From Bryobacteraceae bacterium (lineage in GTDB: Bacteria > Acidobacteriota > Terriglobia > Bryobacterales > Bryobacteraceae), in contig JAHCHE010000020.1 of assembly GCA_026129905.1 (NCBI GenBank), forward strand, positions 62,001 to 126,000: a stretch of DNA of 64,000 nt, given 5' to 3'. Below the pieces are notes generated by a model that was given only the letters and a program-made list of their open reading frames with translations, did not search any database and was not told the origin of the DNA. This document shows, one piece after another, positions 17,887 through 26,433 of the stretch. The position numbers were made by a program, and so were the translations under genes. Numbering within the stretch: the first letter of the stretch is position 1; each line of letters opens with the position of its first letter.

Positions 17887-19254
17887 ATGAACCGGCGAGA
17901 GTTTCTCGGCGCCGCGGCCGGGTTCGCAGCAGGCGGGCCTTCGGCGCCGGCGCAAGTCCGCAAGCCGAACATCGTCCTGATCCTTGCCGACGACCTCGGC
18001 TACGGCGACCTTGGCTGCTATGGCCAGCGCCGTATACGCACCCCGCACATCGACCGCCTCGCCGCCGAAGGCGTCCGCTTTACGCAAGCCTACGCCGGCA
18101 GCACCGTCTGTGCGCCTTCACGCTGCTGCCTCGAGACGGGCTATCACACAGGTCATGCCCGCACCCGCGGAAATCACTCTCCCGACCTCGAACTGCGTCC
18201 CCAGGACGTCACCGTCGCCGAACTCCTCAAGAACGAAGGCTACCGAACCGGCCTCGCCGGCAAGTGGTCGCTGGGCGGCATGGGAACTACGGGCTACCCG
18301 CTGCGCAAGGGATACGACCGCTTCTTCGGCTACTTCAGCCAGCTCCACGCCCACAATTACTATCCCGAACACCTGCTCGACAATGAACGGGAATTCCTGC
18401 TGCGCGGCAATTTCGGCGCGAAAAAAGCCGACTATGCGCCCGACCTTTTCCTCGAGCGCGCTCTCGAGTTTCTTGACGCGAAAGACGACCGTCCCTTCTT
18501 TCTCTATTTCTCCTCCACCATTCCCCACGCCAACAACGAGATGGGGCGCGATACGGGCGACGGCATGGAGACGCCGGATTACGGACCGTATGCCGCAGAA
18601 AAGTGGCCCAGGCCGGAGAAGGGCTTCGCCGCGATGGTCTCCCGTCTCGACGACGCCGTCGGCCGAATTCTCGGAAAATTAAAGCAGACGGGTCAGGATA
18701 GCAATACATTCATCCTTTTTTCGAGTGATAACGGTCCGCATCGCGAGGGCGGTCACGACCCGGATTTCTTCGCCAGCCGCGGCCCGTTCCGCGGCATCAA
18801 GCGCGACCTGTACGAGGGCGGCATCCGCGTGCCCGGCATTGCCCGCTGGCCCGCCCGCATCGCGCCCGGCCGCGTCAGCGAATACCCGTGGGCATTTTGG
18901 GATTTCCTGCCGACCTGCGCCGAGATCGCCGGCGCCGCCGCGCCGAAAGGATTGGATGGCCTCTCGCTTGTGCCCGCGCTCACCAGCGGCTCGGTCCCCA
19001 AGCGCGAGTACTTCTATTGGGAGTTTCACGAACGCGGCTATCACCAGGCTGTCCGGATTGGCGACTGGAAAGGGGTTCGGTTCGGCCGCAATCGGCCCGT
19101 CGAACTCTACAACCTCGCCGAGTCTCCCGGAGAGACCGACAACGTCGCTTCGCGCCATCCGGAGGTCGTCCGCAAACTCGAAGAGATCCTCGCCTCGGCC
19201 CGAGTCGACTCGCCAATCTGGCCCATTCGCGAAACGCCGCCCGCCTCCGCCTGA
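17887..19254 (+). CDS. Exported sulfatase (arylsulfatase family)
   Basis: A 455-residue type I sulfatase that would hydrolyse sulfate esters outside the cytoplasm. The N-terminus MNRREFLGAAAGFAAGG has a twin-arginine signal. The metal site starts at LILADDLGYGDLGCYG. The formylglycine motif CAPSR has its Cys at about residue 75, the form needing an FGE-type or radical SAM maturase, and neither is in the window. Later motifs are TGLAGKWSLGG and FSSDNGPHREGG. The WEFHERGYHQAVRIGDWKGVR tail is typical of planctomycete/acidobacterial polysaccharide sulfatases, but the substrate is not predictable. Confidence 0.93.
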   Translation: MNRREFLGAAAGFAAGGPSAPAQVRKPNIVLILADDLGYGDLGCYGQRRIRTPHIDRLAAEGVRFTQAYAGSTVCAPSRCCLETGYHTGHARTRGNHSPDLELRPQDVTVAELLKNEGYRTGLAGKWSLGGMGTTGYPLRKGYDRFFGYFSQLHAHNYYPEHLLDNEREFLLRGNFGAKKADYAPDLFLERALEFLDAKDDRPFFLYFSSTIPHANNEMGRDTGDGMETPDYGPYAAEKWPRPEKGFAAMVSRLDDAVGRILGKLKQTGQDSNTFILFSSDNGPHREGGHDPDFFASRGPFRGIKRDLYEGGIRVPGIARWPARIAPGRVSEYPWAFWDFLPTCAEIAGAAAPKGLDGLSLVPALTSGSVPKREYFYWEFHERGYHQAVRIGDWKGVRFGRNRPVELYNLAESPGETDNVASRHPEVVRKLEEILASARVDSPIWPIRETPPASA

Positions 19255-19434
19255 CGCGCGCCGGCGCCGCGGCGCGGAGGAACTAATTCGCCCTTGCCGG
19301 CGTCTACTTTTTCAACGCCGATGTGGAGCAGGGCCGAGGGGGCGGGACTAAGAGTCCCGCGCTGCCTAAGAGGCCGCCCCACCAGGTGTTGTCAAGTCTT
19401 GCGCGGGATAGGACGTTCGCGATGGAGCGCCGGG

Positions 19435-19809
19435 ATGGTTGGCGTATTCGGTCTCTTCGTAGCGATGACGATGGCGCCCGGCTCGGCCGCCGAGCCTCTG
19501 CTTCGCCTGCCCGAACTATTGATGGAGCGCAGGCTGCTGGTGCGCGTTGAACCGGAATACCCGCCCTTGGCGCGCGCGTGGAGGATTACTGGAGACGTTC
19601 GTCTTCAGGTACTCATCTCCCGGACCGGCGCTGTCACGCGAGTGCGCGTGGTCAGCGGCCATCCTCTGCTTACCCGTGCGGCGACGCGGGCGGTCCGGTC
19701 CTGGCTCTACTCACCGTTTCAGCATCGCGGTGAATCCGTGGATGTGCTAACGTTCGTCACCATCTCATTTCCGCCGCCGAGGCCCGCGCCGACGGCTGCG
19801 CTCGCTTGA
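19435..19809 (+). CDS. Small exported TonB C-terminal-domain protein
   Basis: A 124-residue protein with a signal peptide (MVGVFGLFVAMTMAPGSAAE) followed directly by a TonB/TonB-box C-terminal fold: VRVEPEYPPLARAWRITGDV, LISRTGAVTRVRVVSGHPLL and AATRAVRSWLYSPFQHRGE. There is no N-terminal anchor plus proline spacer, so it is not a classical TonB. Such stand-alone domains are frequent in Acidobacteria and their role is unclear. I chose ATG 19435 for the signal peptide; the frame is open for 47 more codons. Confidence 0.7.
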   Translation: MVGVFGLFVAMTMAPGSAAEPLLRLPELLMERRLLVRVEPEYPPLARAWRITGDVRLQVLISRTGAVTRVRVVSGHPLLTRAATRAVRSWLYSPFQHRGESVDVLTFVTISFPPPRPAPTAALA

Positions 19810-20227
19810 AGGCCCACCGCCGGCGCGAGGCGCTACGCACGGAAAATCGCGGATGCGTCGCGGCGCAACTTATTGGCGAACAATAGCTTACGGCGTCCGC
19901 GACGCAAGACCGCAGAATTGTGCGGAAATTTCATCGATTTGTAGAAGGCCCTTTGCGCGCGCTAGGTTATTCGGTTTTCAAAGATCGTCGCAGGCGGGAC
20001 TGGCCGCCCAGGTTTATTGTAAGGGGCGGGGCGCGGCTACAGACGCTTCCAGGTGGGGAGCCTTCCTCACAAGCTCTTGGCGCGCTGTGGCTTGGAGCGC
20101 AGGCGAAATATTTGAACGGGTTGTGTCCGGCGGTAAGCGGGCTGGGCCGGACGGGTTGAACCCCGTCCCGCGGCCGAATTAAGATGATCGGTTCAGGAAC
20201 TCGTTTCACCTTCTTGGGAGGACCATG
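19810..20227. other. Non-coding stretch upstream of the agarase-like gene
   Basis: About 420 bases with short overlapping open frames in all phases but none with recognisable composition or homology. GC content is visibly lower around 19850-19990. The last 20 bases carry the GGGAGG ribosome site of the next gene. I see no tRNA, terminator or repeat. Confidence 0.4.
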
Positions 20228-22312
20228 ATGGACAGAAGAGATTTCATCGCCCTTGGCGTTCTGTCAGGTTCCGCTGCCCTCGCCGCCGGCTGCGGTTCGG
20301 CAAGGGACTCGTCCAGGCTGAAGCCGGATTCGACGCTGGGCGGCCTGGCGAAGGAAGAAGCGGCGACGCCCATCCGCGACGCCGCCTGGTACGTTGCATC
20401 GGCCGACGGCGACGGCCTGTCCTATTCGTTCGCGCCCGGCGCGCTGTCGAAAGCGCGGTATCTCACGTGCGACATGCTGCTGGACGGCAACGAGACGATT
20501 GTCTTCCTGATCACGCTCCAGGAAGGCGAGAAAGGCCGGGCGTTCACGTTCCGCTTCTTCGGCCTGAACCAGTGCGGGTTCCGAATGCGGCTGCCCCTCA
20601 GCCTCGTGGACCAGAACCGCTGGGGCATCGACCGTGAAGGCGCCTTCCTGAAGCCGCGGTGCGGCGGCGATCGCGTCGATCTGGCGAAGGTGGACCGCAT
20701 GACATTCAAAGTCACGCGCAAGAGTCCCCGGCCGGCCCGCTGGTGCATGACCGACGTGGCCCTCTCGGCGGAAGAGGTTCCTCGCATGCAGAACCCCGTC
20801 CTTCCCAAGGGCCGCCTGGTTGACGAGATGGGTCAGAGCACGCTGCGGGACTGGCCGGCCAAAAGCCGCTCGCCCGAGGAGGCCGCCGAGCGCATCCGCA
20901 AGCAGGTGCAACAGGCGCCGAAGCAGGTCTGGCCCGGCGGGTTCTCTCGCTGGGGCGGCTGGCGCTCCCGGCGTCTGGGCAAGCCCACCGGTTTCTTCCG
21001 CACCCACAATGACGGCAAGCGTTGGTGGCTGGTGGATCCCGATGGCTACGCGTTCTGGTCCTCCGGCCTCGATTGCGTCCGCGTGGATTGTTACGGCCGC
21101 TTTGACGGCATCGAGACGGCGCTGGGCTGGCTGCCCGAGCCCGACGGCGAATTCAAGGACGCCTTCGATTCGGGAACCGACAACCGCCGCGACGGCCGCT
21201 ACATCAACTACATGGCCACCAACTTCATCCGCGCGGTGGGCGCCTCCGGCTGGCGCGACAAGTGGGCCGCCGCGGCGCTGGGCGAGTTGCGCCGCCTCCG
21301 CTTCAATACCGTCGGCAACTGGTCCGAGTGGGAATTCGCCAGCAAAGCGCAGGTTCCCTATGTCCGGCCCATGAGCTTCCAACCGGCGAAAATTCCGCTT
21401 GTTTATCGCGATTTTCCCGACATATTTCATCCCGATTTTGAAAAAGAGGCCGATGCCTACGCCTCCGAACTCAAGAACACCGTGAGCGATCCGGCATTCA
21501 TCGGCTATTTCCTGATGAACGAACCGTCGTGGGGATTTTCCTCGGAATTACCCGCGGCCGGCATGCTGTTCGTGACGCCGCAGTGCGAAACACGAAAGGA
21601 ACTCGCCCGCGCGCTGAAGCAGAAGTATCCGGATGATGCCGCGCTGTCGAATGCCTGGGGCCTCCAGACCACTTTCGACCAAGTCGCTTCCGGCTCGTGG
21701 AACGCCATCCTGCCCCCGGGCGCGCTGAAGGACCTTCAGGATTTCAGCGTCGTGATGGCGGAGCGATACTTCAAGACGATCTCCGCCGCATGCAAGAAAG
21801 TCGATCCGAACCACCTCAACCTCGGCATGCGCTGGGCGGGAACGCCGCCAATGTGGGCGGTGGAAGGGATGAAAGCCTTCGACGTTTTTTCGATGAACTG
21901 CTATCGCCAGAAGGTTCCCTCCGACGTGACGCGCCAGATTCATAGCCTCCTGAAAATGCCGGTCATCATCGGCGAGTGGCATTTCGGCGCGCTGGACGTC
22001 GGACTGCCGTCTTCGGGCATCGGCCACCTGAAGAACCAGGTGGACCGCGCCAAGGCTTACCGCATCTACCTGGAGGACTCGGCCGCCAACCCGCATTGCG
22101 TCGGCGCGCACTGGTTTACCCTGTACGATCAATCGGCGCTGGGCCGCTTCGATGGCGAAAACTACAACATCGGCTTCCTCGACGTATGCAACCGGCCATA
22201 CGAGGAACTCGGCGCCGCCGCCATCGCAAGCCACGAGCGCATGTACGACGTCGCGGCCGGCCGCGCCAAGCCGTTCAACGAGCCCATCGAGTACCTGCCG
22301 AACCTCTACTGA
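20228..22312 (+). CDS. Agarase-like glycoside hydrolase lipoprotein
   Basis: A 694-residue exported enzyme of the clan A TIM-barrel type, closest in pattern to beta-agarase/GH42/GH86-like proteins. The N-terminus combines a twin-arginine motif (MDRRDFIALG) with a lipobox LAAGC, so it should be a Tat-exported lipoprotein. A beta-sandwich N-domain (about 45-190) is followed by the barrel. Candidate acid/base Glu432 sits in FLMNEPSWGF and candidate nucleophile Glu583 in VIIGEWHFG. The GKRWWLVDPDGYAFWSSGLD stretch marks agarase-related proteins. I use the second of two adjacent ATGs (20228), which gives a 6-base spacing from GGAGG. The substrate is unknown. Confidence 0.8.
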   Translation: MDRRDFIALGVLSGSAALAAGCGSARDSSRLKPDSTLGGLAKEEAATPIRDAAWYVASADGDGLSYSFAPGALSKARYLTCDMLLDGNETIVFLITLQEGEKGRAFTFRFFGLNQCGFRMRLPLSLVDQNRWGIDREGAFLKPRCGGDRVDLAKVDRMTFKVTRKSPRPARWCMTDVALSAEEVPRMQNPVLPKGRLVDEMGQSTLRDWPAKSRSPEEAAERIRKQVQQAPKQVWPGGFSRWGGWRSRRLGKPTGFFRTHNDGKRWWLVDPDGYAFWSSGLDCVRVDCYGRFDGIETALGWLPEPDGEFKDAFDSGTDNRRDGRYINYMATNFIRAVGASGWRDKWAAAALGELRRLRFNTVGNWSEWEFASKAQVPYVRPMSFQPAKIPLVYRDFPDIFHPDFEKEADAYASELKNTVSDPAFIGYFLMNEPSWGFSSELPAAGMLFVTPQCETRKELARALKQKYPDDAALSNAWGLQTTFDQVASGSWNAILPPGALKDLQDFSVVMAERYFKTISAACKKVDPNHLNLGMRWAGTPPMWAVEGMKAFDVFSMNCYRQKVPSDVTRQIHSLLKMPVIIGEWHFGALDVGLPSSGIGHLKNQVDRAKAYRIYLEDSAANPHCVGAHWFTLYDQSALGRFDGENYNIGFLDVCNRPYEELGAAAIASHERMYDVAAGRAKPFNEPIEYLPNLY

Positions 22313-22408
22313 GCGCCCGGCCGCCCGAATCGGCGGTTGGCGTCCGGAAGAATGCGTTCATCATCCCGCCGGCGAACGCTTGCGGTATAAACGTCTGAGG
22401 AGGTTCGG

Positions 22409-22828
22409 ATGCCAATGGCGTTCTCTCGGTTTGCTGCTTATCGACCTCAGGCGCTCTCGCTGTTGCGTATTGTGGCCGGATTCATGTTCTCGCTGCACGG
22501 GTTTCAGAAGGTGCTTGGCTTACTCGGCGGCGCGGGAGGCAGCGGCAACCCCGCGGCGGTGATGTCACTGCCCTGGGTGGCGGGCGTTCTCGAGCTGGTG
22601 GGCGGTCTGCTGATCATGGTTGGCCTGTTCACGGCGCCGGTCGCCTTCATCCTGAGCGGCGAAATGGCCGTGGCCTATTTCATGGCGCACCTGCCGCAGA
22701 GCTTCTGGCCCATTCTCAATCGCGGCGAACTGGCGGCGCTCTACTGCTTCGTCTTCCTGTATTTCGCGGCCGCCGGACCCGGTCCGTGGAGCGTCGACCA
22801 GGTCAGATCCCGCCCCGCCGGGCCATAG
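22409..22828 (+). CDS. DoxX-family membrane protein
   Basis: A 139-residue integral membrane protein with four hydrophobic helices. DoxX-family marks are LLRIVAGFMFSLHGFQKVLG, the GVLELVGGLLIMVGLFTAP helix and a closing FVFLYFAAAGPGPWSVD. DoxX proteins are linked to terminal oxidases, thiosulfate oxidation or redox stress, with no firm role for most. ATG 22409 has GAGGAGG at ideal spacing. Its 3' end overlaps the end of the convergent GMC dehydrogenase gene by 26 bases. Confidence 0.88.
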   Translation: MPMAFSRFAAYRPQALSLLRIVAGFMFSLHGFQKVLGLLGGAGGSGNPAAVMSLPWVAGVLELVGGLLIMVGLFTAPVAFILSGEMAVAYFMAHLPQSFWPILNRGELAALYCFVFLYFAAAGPGPWSVDQVRSRPAGP

Positions 22829-24452
22829 CGGCCATGCGGTCCGCCGCGCGGTACGCCAGCGCCTGAATCGTCGCCGTCGGCTGCTGGCGCCCGCTCGTCA
22901 CCAGGCTGCTGCCGTCGACGATGAACAGGTTCGCGACGTCGTGCGCGCGGTTGTCCGCGTTCACCACCGATGTCTTCGGATCGTTGCCCATCCGGCACGT
23001 GCCCATCAGGTGCCGCGACGGCAGCAAGTCGAACCCGGGCGGATACGACCATGCCCGGCGCGGTTTGGCCGCGTCGAAAATCTCCAGCATCCGCTTCTCG
23101 AAGTAGCGGAGCGTCTTGAGATCGTCTTCGTGCCACGAAAACGTGACCCGCATCGCGGGAAGTCCCCACGCATCCTTTACGTCCGGATCGAGCGTGATGC
23201 TGTTGGTCTCCTGCGCCAGGCACGTGGTGTGCGCAAGCAGCATCATCGTCCGGGGAAAGTAATCCGCGAGCATCTTCTTGTATTCGACGCCCCAACGCGG
23301 CGCGTCCATCGGCAGCCCGAACAGCGCGAACACCACGGGGTAAGCCTGCGATCGCGCGTCAATACCCCCGCCGCCGAAGAACCCGCGCTTGGGGTCGGAG
23401 TCGTAGTAATCGTGAATCAGCCGCGTTACCTGCACGCTTTTGTGCTCGTTCAAGGGGTGCTCGAACACCCCACAGGCGATCGCGCCCGCGTCGAACATCA
23501 GGTTCCTGCCCACCAGCCCGCTGGAATTGGCGAGCCCGTTGGGGAACCGGTTCGACGTAGACATCAGCAGCAACCGCGGCGTTTCCGCTCCGTTCGCGCA
23601 CAGTACGACGGCGCGCGCCTTCTGAAACACCTCCCGCCGCTGCTTGTCGAAGTAGATCACGCCGTTCGCGCGCCCTCCGGCGTCGATCTCCACCTTGCGC
23701 ACGTAGCACTCGGCCCGCAGTTCGCACCGCCCGCTCTTCAGCGCCGCGGGAATCGCCGCCGCCAGCGTGCTCGATTTCGATCCGAATTCGCAACCGAACG
23801 AGTTGCAGAAGCCGCAATGCTGGCACGCCAACCGCCCTTTGTACGGTTGCGAGAGTATCGCCATGGGCGCGGGAAAGGGATGGAGTCCGAGCTTTCGCGT
23901 CGCCCGCTCGAAGATGACGCCGGAGGATTTCACCGGCAGCGGGGGCATCGGATAGGGTTTCGAGCGCGGCGGATCGAACGGATTCGCCCCCGCCAGGCCG
24001 GAAACGCCGAGGTCGTACTCGGCCTTAGCGTAGTAAGGCTCGAGATCCCGGTAACGGATCGGCCAGTCCGCCAGGCTCGCTCCCGGGACCGCGCCCCAGC
24101 GGCTGCGCTCCTCGAAATCCACTTCATGAAAACGCCAGTAATTCGCGGTGAAGTGCACCGAGCCGCCGCCAACCATCCGGCAATAATTGACCGCGTCGCG
24201 AATTTCGGCCTTGTCGCCTTCTTTTTCCCGATACGTAACCGGCTGTGTCTTTGGATTATTGGTCAGCGCGGACTGGAACAGCACGCCGAATTCATCGTGT
24301 TTGAAATCTTTCGCCTGCATGTGCGGGCCCTGCTCCAGGACAACCACGGTGAAGCCGGCCAGCGCGAGTTCCTTCGCCACGACGCCTCCGGCCGCTCCGC
24401 TTCCCACGACGGCGAAGTCCACCGTTTCGTTTGAACGAAACGCCGCGCTCAT
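22803..24452 (-). CDS. GMC-family FAD dehydrogenase (gluconate/sugar dehydrogenase large subunit type)
   Basis: A 549-residue flavoprotein oxidising a sugar, sugar acid or alcohol. FAD-binding FAVVGSGAAGGVVAKEL lies at about 13-29. A cysteine cluster CQHCGFCNSFGC, typical of the membrane-bound dehydrogenase branch, lies near 205. The C-terminal active-site block includes SRHLMGTCRMG and FIVDGSSLVTSGRQQPTATI. ATG 24452 overlaps the stop of the upstream subunit 3 gene as ATGA, so the two are translationally coupled. No cytochrome c subunit gene lies next to it, and its electron acceptor is not evident. Confidence 0.92.
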   Translation of the reverse strand: MSAAFRSNETVDFAVVGSGAAGGVVAKELALAGFTVVVLEQGPHMQAKDFKHDEFGVLFQSALTNNPKTQPVTYREKEGDKAEIRDAVNYCRMVGGGSVHFTANYWRFHEVDFEERSRWGAVPGASLADWPIRYRDLEPYYAKAEYDLGVSGLAGANPFDPPRSKPYPMPPLPVKSSGVIFERATRKLGLHPFPAPMAILSQPYKGRLACQHCGFCNSFGCEFGSKSSTLAAAIPAALKSGRCELRAECYVRKVEIDAGGRANGVIYFDKQRREVFQKARAVVLCANGAETPRLLLMSTSNRFPNGLANSSGLVGRNLMFDAGAIACGVFEHPLNEHKSVQVTRLIHDYYDSDPKRGFFGGGGIDARSQAYPVVFALFGLPMDAPRWGVEYKKMLADYFPRTMMLLAHTTCLAQETNSITLDPDVKDAWGLPAMRVTFSWHEDDLKTLRYFEKRMLEIFDAAKPRRAWSYPPGFDLLPSRHLMGTCRMGNDPKTSVVNADNRAHDVANLFIVDGSSLVTSGRQQPTATIQALAYRAADRMAAMARRGGI

Positions 24453-25006
24453 CGCTCCTCCTCGCCGTGCGCCGGATCGTCGTAGTAGCCGAACGGCGGC
24501 CGGAAGAGATGCGCGTCCTCGAACCCGATGAGCTTCCACCCGGTCTGATCGCGGTTCCCGCTCCACGAGGGGTGGGCGAACATCCCCACGATCGTATGGA
24601 ACCGCAGCAGCTCGAAGAATTCCGTCGTCTCCATTGCCGCGAGCAGTTCCGTCTGTTGCTCGCCTGTCAGCGCCGCGATGCTCGACGATCCGGGAAACAT
24701 CCGTTGCCGCCGCGCCTGCAATTCTGCCAGTCCGGCTTTATAGACGCCCTGCTTGGCCCGATCGAACGTGGCCAGCGCCCGGTCGATGAAATACAGCGTC
24801 CCCGCTTCGCGCGCTCCCGGCCCGTCGCCGGAGGGTACGATCCGCGACGCCAGCGCCTCCACCTCGGCCGCCGTCGCCGGGTCGAACCAGGACAGTTTCG
24901 CTCCCGCCTCCTGGCTATGCTCAGCGTGCTGGAGGGCGGCGGCGATCTCCGGCGTCAATAAAAGTCCAAAACACTGCCTGCGCGTGAAATGATCCAGGAT
25001 CCCCAT
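24449..25006 (-). CDS. Gluconate 2-dehydrogenase subunit 3 family protein
   Basis: A 185-residue small subunit of a flavin dehydrogenase complex. Family marks are FDPATAAEVEALASRIVPSG near the start, EAGTLYFIDRALATF, and FFELLRFHTIVGMFAHPSWSG near the end. The N-terminus MGILDHFTRRQCFGLLL has a degenerate twin-arginine look, and subunit 3 proteins usually carry the Tat signal for the complex. No good ribosome site precedes ATG 25006; an in-frame start at 25072 is an alternative. Its stop overlaps the start of the GMC subunit. Confidence 0.85.
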   Translation of the reverse strand: MGILDHFTRRQCFGLLLTPEIAAALQHAEHSQEAGAKLSWFDPATAAEVEALASRIVPSGDGPGAREAGTLYFIDRALATFDRAKQGVYKAGLAELQARRQRMFPGSSSIAALTGEQQTELLAAMETTEFFELLRFHTIVGMFAHPSWSGNRDQTGWKLIGFEDAHLFRPPFGYYDDPAHGEEER

Positions 25007-25092
25007 CCGGCCAAGTATAGCCAAGAATACTTGAAATCTTGAGGCGGCCGGCGTCCAGCCGCGTCCAGCCATCAGCTTTCAGCGATCAGCGA

Positions 25093-26355
25093 TCAGCAGT
25101 CATTCTTGGAGCACGCGCAGACGCCGCTCACCCCCGGGACGGAAATGCAGCGCATCGTCTCCCGCGCGATCAGCAATTCCTCGTTGGTCGGAATCACCCA
25201 CGCCTTCACCTTCGCCCCGTCCGCCGAAATCTCCGCCTCCGCGCCCCGCGCCCGCTCGTTCCTCCCCGGATCGAGCGCCACCCCCAACGCGTCGAGCGCT
25301 TCGCAGGCCCGCGCGCGAATTGCCGGCGCGTTCTCCCCGATGCCGCCCGTGAAAAGGATGGCGTCGGCCCCGTTCAACGCCGCCAGGTACGCGCCGATGT
25401 ACTTCTTGATCCGGTAACAAAAGATCTCGATCGCCAGCCGCGCCCGCTCGTCGCCTGCCTCGCTCGCCTGCATCAGCGACCGCATGTCGTTCGTCTCCCC
25501 CGACAGCCCCAGCAGACCGCTCCGCTTGTTCAGCAACTCCGTCACTTCCTCGACCGTCATCTTCAGATCGGACATCAGGTGCAGCACCACGCCCGGGTCC
25601 ACGTCCCCCGGCCGCGTGCCCATCACCAGCCCCTCGATCGGCGTCAGCCCCAGCGTGTTGTCCACCGACCGGCCTCGGTCGATCGCCGTCATCGAGCAGC
25701 CGTTGCCGAGGTGGCACGCGATCAGCTTCAGGTTCTCCAGGCCGGCGCCATGAATCTGGGCGTACCGCTGGGACACGTAGCGGTGCGACGTACCGTGGAA
25801 GCCGTACCGGCGGATCTTGTGCTCGGAGTAAAGCTCCAGCGGCAGCGCGTACAGAAACGCGCGCCGGGGAATCGTCTGATGAAACGCGGTATCGAAGACG
25901 GCCACATTCGGGCATCGCGGCAGAAGCGCCTTCACCGCCCGGTACCCCGTCAGATTATGTGGATTGTGCAGCGGCGCAAGCTCGACGCATTCCTCAACGC
26001 GCCGCTCCACTTCGTCGTCGAACAGCACGGAGTCGGAGTAATACTCGCCGCCATGTACCACGCGATGGCCGACGCCCGCGATCTCCGACAGATCGCGCAG
26101 GAGTCCGTTTCCGCTCTCCGTCAACGTAGCCAGCGACGCCTCGACGGCTTCGTGGTGGTCGCGGATCGGCCGCCGGATCGTTTGCTTGTCCGCCCCGGCA
26201 GGCTCGAAGCTGACGCTGGAATCCGCCGCGCCCACCTTGTCCACCATGCCCCGCGCCAGCGCCCGGTCCTCGTTGCGCTCGGCCCGCTCGGCGCTCGTCT
26301 CAAAAAGCTGGAACTTCACGGTCGAGCTGCCGCAGTTCACCGCCAGTATCTTCAT
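25093..26355 (-). CDS. ackA: Acetate kinase
   Basis: AckA interconverts acetate plus ATP and acetyl phosphate plus ADP. The 420-residue protein starts MKILAVNCGSSTVKFQLFE, then has HRVVHGGEYYSD, the catalytic region NVAVFDTAFHQTIP, YGFHGTSHRYVSQR, ACHLGNGCSMTAID, and near the end FTGGIGENAPAIRARAC. No phosphotransacetylase gene is adjacent. It is divergent from the enolase-superfamily gene, with 78 bases between the starts. Confidence 0.97.
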   Translation of the reverse strand: MKILAVNCGSSTVKFQLFETSAERAERNEDRALARGMVDKVGAADSSVSFEPAGADKQTIRRPIRDHHEAVEASLATLTESGNGLLRDLSEIAGVGHRVVHGGEYYSDSVLFDDEVERRVEECVELAPLHNPHNLTGYRAVKALLPRCPNVAVFDTAFHQTIPRRAFLYALPLELYSEHKIRRYGFHGTSHRYVSQRYAQIHGAGLENLKLIACHLGNGCSMTAIDRGRSVDNTLGLTPIEGLVMGTRPGDVDPGVVLHLMSDLKMTVEEVTELLNKRSGLLGLSGETNDMRSLMQASEAGDERARLAIEIFCYRIKKYIGAYLAALNGADAILFTGGIGENAPAIRARACEALDALGVALDPGRNERARGAEAEISADGAKVKAWVIPTNEELLIARETMRCISVPGVSGVCACSKNDC

Positions 26356-26433
26356 AGCCCTCGCCTCACCATCTCAGCACAGCCCGCCCGAACGCCGCCC
26401 CGGTCCGAATAGAATGGACCGGAGGGAGATGCT

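Noticed and set aside
19853-20182. A 109-codon open frame upstream of the agarase-like gene
   Set aside because: Composition and lack of any family pattern suggest chance; two other frames are open over the same stretch.
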